64,000 nucleotides of DNA, taken from Gramella sp. MT6 (GTDB lineage Bacteria; Bacteroidota; Bacteroidia; Flavobacteriales; Flavobacteriaceae). The stretch covers positions 2,389,001 through 2,453,000 of the forward strand of contig NZ_CP048410.1 of the NCBI RefSeq assembly GCF_019357415.1, read 5' to 3'. The notes under the pieces were generated by a model. That model worked only from the letters and a program-made list of their open reading frames with translations, was not told where the DNA came from and searched no databases. The position numbers and the translations under genes are program-made. Below, piece by piece: positions 9,737-18,201 of this stretch. Each line of letters starts with the position of its first letter. Position 1 is the stretch's first letter.

Positions 9737-11170
9737 TTAGCAATCGCTCAGGCTAACCTTAACTGCGAGTCCACCTTCAGAAGTTTCTTTATATTTCTTA
9801 TTCATATCCTTAGCTGTTTCCCACATGGTTTCAATAACCTTATCAAGTGGAACTTTAGCCCTGCTGGCGTCGCTTTCCATCGCGATTTCAGCAGCATTGA
9901 TTGCTTTGATAGCGCCCATGGCATTTCTTTCTATACATGGAACCTGTACTAGGCCGCCAATAGGATCACAGGTAAGTCCTAGATGATGTTCCATGGCAAT
10001 CTCACTGGCCATAAGAACCTGCTCTGGAGTTCCTCCCATAAGTTCTGTAAGTCCTCCTGCTGCCATTGCTGACGATACACCTATCTCTGCCTGGCAACCA
10101 CCCATGGCTGCTGAAATGGTAGCTCCTTTTTTGAAAAGACTTCCAATTTCGCCAGCTACCAGCATAAATTTCTTAATATCCTCATAGCTTGCATCATGGT
10201 TTTCAATAACCATATAATACATTAACACAGCCGGTACAGTTCCTGCACTACCATTAGTAGGAGCTGTAACCACACGACCCAGGGAAGCATTTACCTCATT
10301 TACACTTAAGGCGAAGCAGCTTACCCACTTTAATATCTGACGGAATTTCACCTCGGTTTGCCTGATGGCAGGAATCCAGTCATCTACACTGCTATAATTT
10401 GTTTCCCCTATCAAACGCTGATGCATTTCAAAGGCCCTTCTTTTCACGTTAAGGCCTCCGGGTAAGGTTCCTTCAGTATGGCAACCTATATACATAGACT
10501 CCAGCATAACTTTCCAGATCTCTTTGAATCCGGCATCGATCTCTTCATCTGTTCTAAGGGAACGCTCATTTTCGAGAACGATCTCTGAAATTGGTTTGTT
10601 CTCGGCTTTACAATATTCCAGAAGCTCTGTCGCTTTTTCAACAGGGAAGGGGAAGGCCTGAAAATTCTTCATTTTCTTGCTGGCATTCTTTCGTTCTTTT
10701 TTAACCACGAAACCGCCACCAATAGAGTAAAAGGAAGAAGAAGATTTTTTACCATTATAGAGGCATGCTCTAAAGGTCATTCCGTTAGGGTGGAATTCTA
10801 AGAACTTACGGTTGAATTTGATATCTTCAGCAATACTAAATTCAATATCTCTTTCACCGTTCAGTAAAAGTTTCCCCGTTTCTCTTATCCGTTCAATTTC
10901 TGACTCAAGAATGGTAATATCCATGGTCACAGGATCGTGCCCTAAAAGACCTAATAGAGTAGCGATATCTGTAGCATGCCCTTTACCAGTAAGGCTCAGC
11001 GATCCATAAAGATCTACATGTATCTTCTCGACATCATCAAATTTATCTTTTTTCTTAAGTTCGCCAATCCATCTTTGGGCAGCTCTCCAAGGGCCAAGAG
11101 TATGTGAGCTGGAAGGGCCTACGCCAACCTTCAGCATGTCAAAAACGCTAATACATTCAATTTTTCGCAT
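9737..11170 (-). CDS. sdaA: L-serine ammonia-lyase (iron-sulfur type)
   Basis: Converts L-serine to pyruvate and ammonia. The 477-residue protein is the fused single-chain form: an N-terminal beta domain ([22 protein letters not shown]) followed by the catalytic alpha domain. Cysteines suited to the labile [4Fe-4S] cluster occur in [20 protein letters not shown] and [13 protein letters not shown]. The length is typical. It has a consensus promoter in the gap before dnaK, which is transcribed divergently, and the CPBP protease gene follows 13 bases after its stop. Confidence 0.95.
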   Translation of the reverse strand: MRKIECISVFDMLKVGVGPSSSHTLGPWRAAQRWIGELKKKDKFDDVEKIHVDLYGSLSLTGKGHATDIATLLGLLGHDPVTMDITILESEIERIRETGKLLLNGERDIEFSIAEDIKFNRKFLEFHPNGMTFRACLYNGKKSSSSFYSIGGGFVVKKERKNASKKMKNFQAFPFPVEKATELLEYCKAENKPISEIVLENERSLRTDEEIDAGFKEIWKVMLESMYIGCHTEGTLPGGLNVKRRAFEMHQRLIGETNYSSVDDWIPAIRQTEVKFRQILKWVSCFALSVNEVNASLGRVVTAPTNGSAGTVPAVLMYYMVIENHDASYEDIKKFMLVAGEIGSLFKKGATISAAMGGCQAEIGVSSAMAAGGLTELMGGTPEQVLMASEIAMEHHLGLTCDPIGGLVQVPCIERNAMGAIKAINAAEIAMESDASRAKVPLDKVIETMWETAKDMNKKYKETSEGGLAVKVSLSDC

Positions 11171-11190
11171 TCAGAGTAAAAATTTGAAGA

Positions 11191-11223
11191 CAAAAATAAG
11201 GATTTGTTAATGCTGCCCATCAA
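11191..11223 (-). promoter_or_regulatory. Bacteroidota-type promoter of sdaA
   Basis: On the minus strand, TTG (11223-11221), 22 bases, then TATTTTTG (11198-11191), about 20 bases before the sdaA start codon. It matches TTG-N17-23-TAnnTTTG. Confidence 0.6.
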
Positions 11224-11291
11224 AAATCGAGGAAATTATATGGGCCTCCTTTTTTGTGAAATGTGTGTGATGACAAGGTGTTTCAAAAAAG

Positions 11292-11332
11292 TGACAGTCT
11301 GTCAGAAGAATTGCGCTGGCATAATGATTGAC
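11292..11332 (+). promoter_or_regulatory. dnaK upstream element: perfect inverted repeat plus sigma-54-like box
   Basis: TGACAG-T-CTGTCA (11292-11304) is a perfect inverted repeat. Thirteen bases on, TGGCAT-N5-TTGAC (11317-11332) has the GG and TTG spacing of a sigma-54 -24/-12 promoter, although the last G-C pair of the -12 element reads GA. Initiation about 12 bases downstream would leave a leader of roughly 40 bases before dnaK. No TAnnTTTG box was found here. An operator plus an alternative-sigma promoter for heat shock is a reasonable inference. Confidence 0.45.
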
Positions 11333-11384
11333 TTCTAGTGACTGTAAAATTGATAAACTAACGTAAAAAACAAGTTATATAGTT

Positions 11385-13310
11385 ATGAGTAAAGTAATTG
11401 GAATTGACTTGGGTACCACCAACTCCTGCGTTGCCGTAATGGAAGGTAGCGAGCCAACGGTGATACCTAATGCCGAAGGAAAAAGAACTACACCTTCTGT
11501 TATCGCATTTGTAGAAGGTGGCGAGATAAAAGTTGGTGATCCTGCAAAACGTCAGGCAGTAACCAACCCACAGAAAACTATTTCTTCTATAAAGAGATTT
11601 ATGGGGAATAAGTATTCTGAATCTTCAAAAGAAGCGGGAAGAGTACCTTATACCGTAAAGAAAGGTGATAATGATACTCCACGTGTAGAAATCGACGGTC
11701 GTCTTTATACTCCACAGGAACTTTCAGCAATGGTACTTCAAAAAATGAAGAAAACTGCTGAGGATTATCTTGGACAGGATGTGACCGAAGCGGTTATTAC
11801 CGTTCCTGCATATTTTAATGACTCTCAGCGTCACGCAACAAAAGAAGCTGGTGAGATCGCAGGTCTTAAAGTAAGAAGAATTATTAACGAGCCAACCGCA
11901 GCAGCACTTGCTTACGGATTGGATAAAAAATCTCAGGATCAGAAGATCGCTGTGTATGACCTTGGTGGTGGTACTTTCGATATTTCTATTCTTGAGCTAG
12001 GTGACGGTGTATTTGAAGTACTTTCTACTAATGGTGATACTCACCTTGGTGGGGATGACTTTGATGAAGTATTGATCGATTACCTTGCAGATAATTTCCA
12101 GAAAGCTGAAGACATAGATCTTAGAAAAGATCCTATGGCGCTTCAACGTTTGAAAGAAGCTGCAGAGAAAGCGAAGATCGAATTATCTTCATCTTCTCAA
12201 ACAGAGATCAACCTTCCATATGTTACTGCTACTGCCAGCGGACCAAAGCACCTTGTAGAGACTATCACTCGTTCTAAGTTTGAGCAATTAGCTTCAGAAT
12301 TGGTAACAAGATCTATGGAGCCTGTGAAAAAAGCTCTTAGCGATGCAGGTCTTTCTAAAAGTGATATCGACGAGGTAATTCTTGTTGGTGGATCAACCCG
12401 TATTCCTAAGATCCAGGAAGAAGTAGAAGCATTCTTTGGTAAGAAGCCTTCTAAAGGTGTAAACCCCGATGAGGTTGTAGCAATTGGTGCAGCTATCCAG
12501 GGTGGTGTACTTACAGGAGATGTAAAAGATGTATTGCTTCTAGATGTTACTCCACTTTCTCTAGGTATTGAAACTATGGGAGGAGTAAACACTAAACTTA
12601 TCGAAGCGAACACTACGATCCCAACCAAGAAGTCACAGACCTTCTCTACAGCGGCAGATAATCAGCCTTCTGTTGAGATCCACGTACTTCAGGGAGAGCG
12701 TCCAATGGCGGCAGATAATAAGACAATTGGTAGATTCCACTTAGACGGAATTCCACCAGCGCCAAGAGGAACTCCTCAAATTGAAGTGACTTTCGATATT
12801 GATGCTAACGGTATCATTAAAGTAAGCGCGACAGATAAAGCGACAGGTAAGTCTCAGGATATTCGTATCGAAGCTTCTTCAGGATTGACAGAAGAAGAGA
12901 TCGAAAAAATGAAGAAAGAGGCTGAAGCGAATGCTGATGCTGATAAGAAAGCAAAAGAGAAAGTTGATAAGCTGAACGAAGCTGATGCAATGATCTTCCA
13001 GACTGAAAAGCAGCTGAAAGAATTTGGTGATAAACTTTCTGATGAGAAGAAGAAGCCAATCGAGGAAGCATTGGAAGAGCTTAAGAAAGCTTATGAAACT
13101 AAAGAAGTTGAAACTATTCAGCCTGCTTTAGACAAGATCAATGAGGCATGGAAAACTGCTTCAGAAGAAATGTATAAAGCACAGGCAGAAGCTCAGGGTG
13201 GAGCAAACGGACAGCCAGGTGGACCACAACAAGGTGCAACCGGAGCTGAAGGTGGAGACGCCAAGAGTGGAGATGATGTAGAGGATGTAGACTTCGAAGA
13301 AGTGAAGTAA
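11385..13310 (+). CDS. dnaK: Molecular chaperone DnaK (Hsp70)
   Basis: The main Hsp70: an ATP-driven chaperone for nascent and stress-damaged cytosolic proteins. The 641-residue length is standard. The ATPase domain opens [17 protein letters not shown], with the [11 protein letters not shown] and [16 protein letters not shown] signatures; the substrate domain begins near [15 protein letters not shown] Gly/Gln-rich tail ends in the conserved acidic DVDFEEVK. No grpE or dnaJ is adjacent, so it is a solo gene here, bounded by its own terminator. Codon usage looks more restricted than in its neighbours, as expected for a highly expressed gene. Confidence 0.99.
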   Translation: MSKVIGIDLGTTNSCVAVMEGSEPTVIPNAEGKRTTPSVIAFVEGGEIKVGDPAKRQAVTNPQKTISSIKRFMGNKYSESSKEAGRVPYTVKKGDNDTPRVEIDGRLYTPQELSAMVLQKMKKTAEDYLGQDVTEAVITVPAYFNDSQRHATKEAGEIAGLKVRRIINEPTAAALAYGLDKKSQDQKIAVYDLGGGTFDISILELGDGVFEVLSTNGDTHLGGDDFDEVLIDYLADNFQKAEDIDLRKDPMALQRLKEAAEKAKIELSSSSQTEINLPYVTATASGPKHLVETITRSKFEQLASELVTRSMEPVKKALSDAGLSKSDIDEVILVGGSTRIPKIQEEVEAFFGKKPSKGVNPDEVVAIGAAIQGGVLTGDVKDVLLLDVTPLSLGIETMGGVNTKLIEANTTIPTKKSQTFSTAADNQPSVEIHVLQGERPMAADNKTIGRFHLDGIPPAPRGTPQIEVTFDIDANGIIKVSATDKATGKSQDIRIEASSGLTEEEIEKMKKEAEANADADKKAKEKVDKLNEADAMIFQTEKQLKEFGDKLSDEKKKPIEEALEELKKAYETKEVETIQPALDKINEAWKTASEEMYKAQAEAQGGANGQPGGPQQGATGAEGGDAKSGDDVEDVDFEEVK

Positions 13311-13335
13311 TCTTTGAATCACAATAAATTTGAGA

Positions 13336-13368
13336 AAGCCTCGCAGAAATGCGGGGCTTTTTTATTTT
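13336..13368 (+). terminator. Terminator after dnaK
   Basis: AAGCC-t-CGCA, a short loop, TGCG-g-GGCTT and then a T-rich run; a classic Rho-independent hairpin 25 bases past the dnaK stop. Confidence 0.85.
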
Positions 13369-13417
13369 TTATACGCAACCTTATTTGATTAATTGTATCT
13401 AAATAAAAAATCCAATA

Positions 13418-13759
13418 ATGAAAAAGATCTTGTGCCTTATTACCTGTCTTTCATTTTTTTCCTGTTCAGATGACGATTTTCAAGGTTGTACAAATGCTGA
13501 AAGTAAAACCTGGTTCAATGAGTTTAAAGCAGAAATTGATGAAGATTGTTCGATCGAGGTATCAATTTTTAAGGGGAATTATAATGGAGAAACCGTCTAT
13601 TATCAACTAATTACAGATCCCCGGGTGAATTTCCAGGCTATGCTTGAATTTTATAATTGCGATGGTGAAGTAGTAGCAAATCTCACTGCTGAAGAAAGTA
13701 ATGAATACCTGAATGACCAGGCCGATAAGGATGAAAAAATTTATACCTGTTCAGAATAG
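13418..13759 (+). CDS. Small lipoprotein of unknown function
   Basis: A 113-residue protein with a lipoprotein signal (MKKILCLITCLSFFSC) and a mature N-terminus reading CSDDDF, the acidic +2 to +5 pattern associated with surface export of lipoproteins in Flavobacteriia. The rest contains four further cysteines and short beta-strand-like segments; no known domain is recognisable. It lies between the dnaK terminator and the convergent eutC, with 7 bases between its stop and that of eutC. Confidence 0.7.
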   Translation: MKKILCLITCLSFFSCSDDDFQGCTNAESKTWFNEFKAEIDEDCSIEVSIFKGNYNGETVYYQLITDPRVNFQAMLEFYNCDGEVVANLTAEESNEYLNDQADKDEKIYTCSE

Positions 13760-13766
13760 AGGATTT

Positions 13767-14519
13767 TTACTTCCTGTCTATCTGATCTGATAAATCAGCT
13801 TTTAACTTTACTCCGCTTAACTTTCTTCGAAAAGATTCTTTGATAAAGTATTGAAGTAATTTTGAAGCTCTTTCAATACTCAATCCATTTTCATGAATAT
13901 TGGAAATGCAGTTTCGGCGTTCATCTGTGATTCCCGATTTTGGATCGAAGGTAGTATAGATCCCCATACTTTTAGGAGAAGAAAGTCCGGGCCTTTCGCC
14001 AATTAAAACTGCCGTGAATTTCGCGCCGACTTTTTCAGCGATCTCATCACCAATGGCTACACGGCCATATTTTACAAGACATAAACCTATTTTATAATTA
14101 TTCAGTTGGGGAATAATTTCTTTGAGAAGCGGAATCGCTCTTTCATTAATTGCATCTGCAGCAAGTCCGTCGGTGAGAATAAAAAGGATATCAAAATTAC
14201 TCTTTTCAGTCTTGGTATCTTCTACCAGCTTTTTTCCAAAGTCCGGGCGTTTTAAATATTCTTTTCTATCAGAAACTTTGGTTTGAAATTGATAAACCGG
14301 AAGGTCAAATTCCTGAAGCTGTTCTAATAATTCTTTTTCTTTTAGATCTGAATAAATAGCGTCTTTCGTAAAGGCATGATCTTCCTGAAAACTTAGAACT
14401 TCTTTGGTTGGCAAACTGCCACCGGAATTTCCCAAAGCGATCCGGGCTTTTGAAAGTGATCTCAGGTTTTCCCAGGGATCTTTTTGCAAATAGCTTTTAT
14501 TTGAGATTTCCTTACTCAT
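13767..14519 (-). CDS. eutC: Ethanolamine ammonia-lyase small subunit
   Basis: The 250-residue small subunit of adenosylcobalamin-dependent ethanolamine ammonia-lyase, which helps bind the cofactor while EutB carries the substrate site. Family stretches are ARIALGNSGGSLPTKEVLSF near the N-terminus, FILTDGLAADAIN in the middle, and VLIGERPGLSSPKSMGIY toward the C-terminus. The start overlaps the eutB stop by four bases, which points to coupled translation. No EutA reactivase or shell-protein gene is near. Confidence 0.95.
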   Translation of the reverse strand: MSKEISNKSYLQKDPWENLRSLSKARIALGNSGGSLPTKEVLSFQEDHAFTKDAIYSDLKEKELLEQLQEFDLPVYQFQTKVSDRKEYLKRPDFGKKLVEDTKTEKSNFDILFILTDGLAADAINERAIPLLKEIIPQLNNYKIGLCLVKYGRVAIGDEIAEKVGAKFTAVLIGERPGLSSPKSMGIYTTFDPKSGITDERRNCISNIHENGLSIERASKLLQYFIKESFRRKLSGVKLKADLSDQIDRK

Positions 14520-15883
14520 GAATTCAGTTTTAGCATTTGCTCCTTGAGCTCTTTTCGATTTCCCTGCTCGTCAAAAATCCCCATTTTGAGCAGCCATTCC
14601 TTAAACTCCGGGGCAGGACGTTTATTCAGAACTTTTCGAAGATACATGGCATCGTGAAAGGAAGTTGACTGATAATTCAGCATGATGTCATCTGCTCCGG
14701 GTACGCCCATGATATAATTGCAGCCGGCTACACCTAAGAGAGTCAGCAGAGAATCCATATCATCCTGGTCGGCTTCAGCGTGATTGGTATAACAAACATC
14801 GCAGCCCATAGGTAAGCCGAGTAATTTTCCGCAGAAATGATCTTCCAATGCAGCCCGTATGATTTGTTTCCCATCATATAAATATTCAGGACCTATAAAA
14901 CCGACTACTGTATTTACCAGGAAAGGATCAAATTTTCGAGCCACTGCGTAAGCCCGAGCTTCAAGAGTTTGCTGATCTACTCCATGATGAGCATTGGCAG
15001 AAAGAGAGGAACCCTGTCCAGTCTCAAAATACATCATCTGGTTTCCGATGGTGCCACGATCTAATTCCTTACCGGCCTCATAAGCTTCTTGAAGTAATTT
15101 CAGATCAATTCCAAAAGAGGAGTTCGTTTTTTCGGTCCCGCCGATAGATTGAAAAATGAGATCTACCGGGGCTTTTTCAATTATTTCCAGTGTGGTGGTC
15201 AAATGGCTGAGAATGCAATTCTGAGTTGGGATCTCATATTGTAGCCTGAAATCGTCCAGTTGTTTTAATAATTTTGAGACTTCCTTTGGGTTATCTGAAG
15301 CAGGATTAATGCCTATCACCGCATCACCACATCCATACATGAGTCCGTCGATAATACTCGCCGCAATTCCTTTGGGATCGTCAGATGGATTATTCGGCTG
15401 TAATCGCACCGAAAAATGCCCTTTTTTACCAACTGTATTTCTGAATTTGGTGACCACTTCGATCTTTTGAGCTACGGATATCAGATCTTGATTTCTCATG
15501 ATCTTGGATACAGCCGCGGCCATTTCAGGAGTCAATCCAGAAGAGAGATCTTTTAAAGTCGCACCATCTACTTCATAGGAAAGAAGGTAATCTCTGAATT
15601 CAGCAATCGTAAAACTCGATATTGGTTTAAAGGCTTCTGCGTTATGATCATCGATTATCAACCGGGTAACTTCATCCTTTTCATAGGGGATCACCAGGTC
15701 ATCGAGGAATGTTTTCAGTGGAATTTCACTAAGACAATACTGCGCTGCAATACGCTCTTTGTTATCTTCCGCAGCAATTCCAGCGATTGCATCGCCAGAC
15801 CTTTCAGGTGTAGCTTTCGCCATCACCGTCTTCAGGTCTTTAAAAACATAGCTTTTACCGCGAAGAGTGAATTTATAGGCCAT
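14516..15883 (-). CDS. eutB: Ethanolamine ammonia-lyase large subunit
   Basis: The 455-residue catalytic subunit, which splits ethanolamine into acetaldehyde and ammonia through an adenosyl radical. It is a TIM barrel of normal length; recognisable segments include FRNTVGKKGHFSVRLQPNNP, GCGDAVIGINPASD, an ETGQGSSLSANAHHGVDQQT loop and GCDVCYTNHAEADQDDMD. The eutB-eutC pair stands alone without microcompartment genes, so acetaldehyde would be handled in the cytosol, for instance by soluble dehydrogenases encoded elsewhere. It lies downstream of a transporter gene on the same strand, 84 bases away, which may supply its substrate. Confidence 0.96.
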   Translation of the reverse strand: MAYKFTLRGKSYVFKDLKTVMAKATPERSGDAIAGIAAEDNKERIAAQYCLSEIPLKTFLDDLVIPYEKDEVTRLIIDDHNAEAFKPISSFTIAEFRDYLLSYEVDGATLKDLSSGLTPEMAAAVSKIMRNQDLISVAQKIEVVTKFRNTVGKKGHFSVRLQPNNPSDDPKGIAASIIDGLMYGCGDAVIGINPASDNPKEVSKLLKQLDDFRLQYEIPTQNCILSHLTTTLEIIEKAPVDLIFQSIGGTEKTNSSFGIDLKLLQEAYEAGKELDRGTIGNQMMYFETGQGSSLSANAHHGVDQQTLEARAYAVARKFDPFLVNTVVGFIGPEYLYDGKQIIRAALEDHFCGKLLGLPMGCDVCYTNHAEADQDDMDSLLTLLGVAGCNYIMGVPGADDIMLNYQSTSFHDAMYLRKVLNKRPAPEFKEWLLKMGIFDEQGNRKELKEQMLKLNS

Positions 15884-15967
15884 CTAGTTATATTCAGAAT
15901 AATTGAATTTACTAAATGAAAACTATATTGAGGGCTGAAAATTAGAGTTTTGCCTTTATTTAATATT

Positions 15968-17236
15968 TCAGGAAATCAAGGTGTAAATATAAACAAGGTT
16001 AAAAAGTATAAGTATCAAAAGGCTCAGTAGACTGAAAATTCTATATGTTTTTGAAGGTCGGTCTTCTTGCGCCATTTGGTCTCCGGTTACTAGTTTATAA
16101 TTGAACCATGCAATAAAAGGAGCTGAGAGAAAAGAAAGGGCTGTAGCGAAATCTATCAAGATTGTAAATGAGGCGGTAAAGAAGAATAGTATAATCAGGG
16201 ATAAACCAGGGATCAAAAAAACGTTGATCCGATAATTTTTCCATTTCCTTTCTGTTTCTGACTTCCCCTTTTTAGGATGCTCAGCAAAAATCTCTGAAAG
16301 CACGCGGGGAAAAGCATCGGTTACTGCCAGGGTAGTGGAGAACATAGCGATAAATGCTGCAACAGCTACAATTGGCTTACTCCAGTCGCCTAAAGTTTTT
16401 CCGTAGAGATCTATAAGCTGACCTGAAAATTCCACTCCGTTTCCGGAAAAGGTGGTTCCGCTTCCAAACATGATCAGGACACCCATCAGGAAGAAAAGAA
16501 GTCCGATGATCGCTGCAGCGAGGTACCCAACATTAAAATCGAAAAATGCTTCTTTGAGACTAGTGCGCTTTTTATTCCCTAATGCTTTTTCTCTGGTCCA
16601 GATGGAATGCCAGACGGATGCATCCAGGGGGATAGGCATCCATCCCATAAACGAAATTATAAAGGCAATGCCTGCTTTGTTCCATACTTCTGGAGCTTCG
16701 ATACTTAATGCGTTATCAAGTCTTCCTTCACCAAATGCCAGAATCACGGCCGTTAAAGTGGCTAAACCCAAAAGACTTACTATAACTTTCATGGTTTTGT
16801 CCAGTGCCGGATATTTACCAATAAGTAACAAACCTATACAAATTCCAATTATTATGAAGCTCCAGGTGAACGAGGACCAACCCATTCCAAACAGTCTTTC
16901 AGCAAGGCCGGCAGTAACAATGGTCACTGCAGCCTGAATGATAAACATGCTGCCCACAGTAATTATTATAAAGGTCCAATAAGGGAATTTTCCCAGTTTC
17001 CTATAGCCGGAAATAAGATGGTTACCGGTACCTGCGGCGTAACGAGGACCAAATTCCAGGAACGGATATTTGGTGATACAAGCCAGGATGAGGACCCAAA
17101 GTAACAAAAAGCCATAATCTGCTCCGGCACGGGTAGCCTGCACCAGGTGTGATACCCCAATGGCAGCGCCCGCCAGTAGAAATCCGGGACCTAGAGTTTT
17201 AAAAATTGAGGTTTTAGTATTACTTTTTAATTGCAT
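15968..17236 (-). CDS. NRAMP-fold membrane transporter with altered metal site
   Basis: A 422-residue protein with about eleven hydrophobic helices. The opening GPGFLLAGAAIGVSHLVQAT and AGADYGF align with helix 1 of NRAMP divalent-metal transporters, but the metal-binding DPGN is replaced by GVSH. In the helix 6 region the usual MPH reads MPIP (GWMPIPLDASVW). The metal ligands are therefore lost, and the substrate is probably not the standard Mn or Fe. It precedes eutBC on the same strand, so an amine such as ethanolamine or another eut-related solute is possible; this is inference from context. The start is ATG. Confidence 0.8.
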   Translation of the reverse strand: MQLKSNTKTSIFKTLGPGFLLAGAAIGVSHLVQATRAGADYGFLLLWVLILACITKYPFLEFGPRYAAGTGNHLISGYRKLGKFPYWTFIIITVGSMFIIQAAVTIVTAGLAERLFGMGWSSFTWSFIIIGICIGLLLIGKYPALDKTMKVIVSLLGLATLTAVILAFGEGRLDNALSIEAPEVWNKAGIAFIISFMGWMPIPLDASVWHSIWTREKALGNKKRTSLKEAFFDFNVGYLAAAIIGLLFFLMGVLIMFGSGTTFSGNGVEFSGQLIDLYGKTLGDWSKPIVAVAAFIAMFSTTLAVTDAFPRVLSEIFAEHPKKGKSETERKWKNYRINVFLIPGLSLIILFFFTASFTILIDFATALSFLSAPFIAWFNYKLVTGDQMAQEDRPSKTYRIFSLLSLLILILFNLVYIYTLIS

Positions 17237-17297
17237 TGAAAAAATGAATATATAAGTCTAGTTGAACCTGATTCAGCTTCCAGAAAGTTCCTGAAAC

Positions 17298-17313
17298 TCC
17301 CGAAACATCGGGA
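17298..17313. repeat. Short GC-rich palindrome between transporter and hydrolase genes
   Basis: TCCCGA-AACA-TCGGGA forms a perfect 6-base stem in an AT-rich gap. It lies just past the stop of the hydrolase gene and upstream of the transporter start. The lack of a T-run argues against a standard terminator; a REP-like element or weak terminator are both possible. Confidence 0.4.
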
Positions 17314-17334
17314 CAGGATCACTAGAGAGTCAAA

Positions 17335-17970
17335 TTAAGCAAATTTCGAGATCAATTGAGTGTTTACTTCATGTCCGCCTTCGAAGGTAAGTATCTCAAG
17401 GTTTTTAGGAAATAGATCTTTGAGCCGGGCTTCTTCTACCTTGACTATTCCAGATTTAAGATATTCATCTTGGGTTCCATAAATAAAACTGAAGTTTGTC
17501 CTATCAAGAAACTTAAAATCATCTGCTGTTAATTCCTGTGGAACTTTTCCGGAATGCATGATAAGGTTCTTACATCTAATATTTCTTCTGGCGATAAACC
17601 TTGTAGCTACTGAAACTCCCTGCGAATACCCCATAATATTAAGATTTTCAATTTTAGATATGCCTTCAGCTTTATAAACTGCATCCAGGTAATTCAATAC
17701 ATTTTCGATCTCCAATTCGGTATTTTCTCTGGTAAGCCATGAAGCGCCAATATGCCTGTATTCTCCATTTAAATAATATTTTGAAGGTGCCTGCGGGATA
17801 ATTATATAATTCTCCTGCTTGTCCAAATGTTTAAAATACTTGAGAAAGTATTTGCTCAGGTATCCAATCCCATGAAATACAAGCCAGACAGTTTTAGTGT
17901 TTTCAGTTAATTCATTAAGAGTTTGATAGGTGTTAGTTGAAGTATAGGAAACTGAATTTTCTTTTATCAT
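17335..17970 (-). CDS. Alpha/beta hydrolase (carboxylesterase/phospholipase type)
   Basis: A 211-residue serine hydrolase of the small esterase/phospholipase family. The nucleophile elbow is GYSQG, the acid is probably the Asp in GTQDEYL and the catalytic His is in EGGHEV near the C-terminus; the oxyanion loop is VFHGIGY. There is no signal peptide, so it is cytosolic. The substrate is unknown. It sits upstream of the NRAMP-like gene and eutBC on the same strand, separated by the palindrome. Confidence 0.85.
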   Translation of the reverse strand: MIKENSVSYTSTNTYQTLNELTENTKTVWLVFHGIGYLSKYFLKYFKHLDKQENYIIIPQAPSKYYLNGEYRHIGASWLTRENTELEIENVLNYLDAVYKAEGISKIENLNIMGYSQGVSVATRFIARRNIRCKNLIMHSGKVPQELTADDFKFLDRTNFSFIYGTQDEYLKSGIVKVEEARLKDLFPKNLEILTFEGGHEVNTQLISKFA

Positions 17971-18201
17971 AGACCATTAAATTGTGTGGTAATAATATCA
18001 AAACTAGGGAAATCACCTATTAGATAGTCTTCTATCTTCATATATTTTTGTACAAGATGCCCTCCTGAATCCATTTACTATACCTCACGAGGAGCTATAC
18101 TTTTCCAAAACCCTACTAATTCCCCCTGCGAAATCAATCGATACCATTGGTATTGAATGATTATCTAGTGTTTTGTTATTAACCATTCAATATTTATAAT
18201 T
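17971..18201 (+). promoter_or_regulatory. Control region of the solitary modular lipoprotein gene
   Basis: This gap holds GGGAAATCACCTAT at 18007-18020 (an exact 14-base match to the region before the luxR-type gene), a TATTTTTG box (18043-18050), the inverted repeat ATACCA-T-TGGTAT (18141-18153) and, immediately before the gene, the AT-rich leader with TTATTAACCATTC (18176-18188) shared with the tandem array. Together these suggest common control with the array 20 kb away; this is inferred from shared sequence only. Confidence 0.5.
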
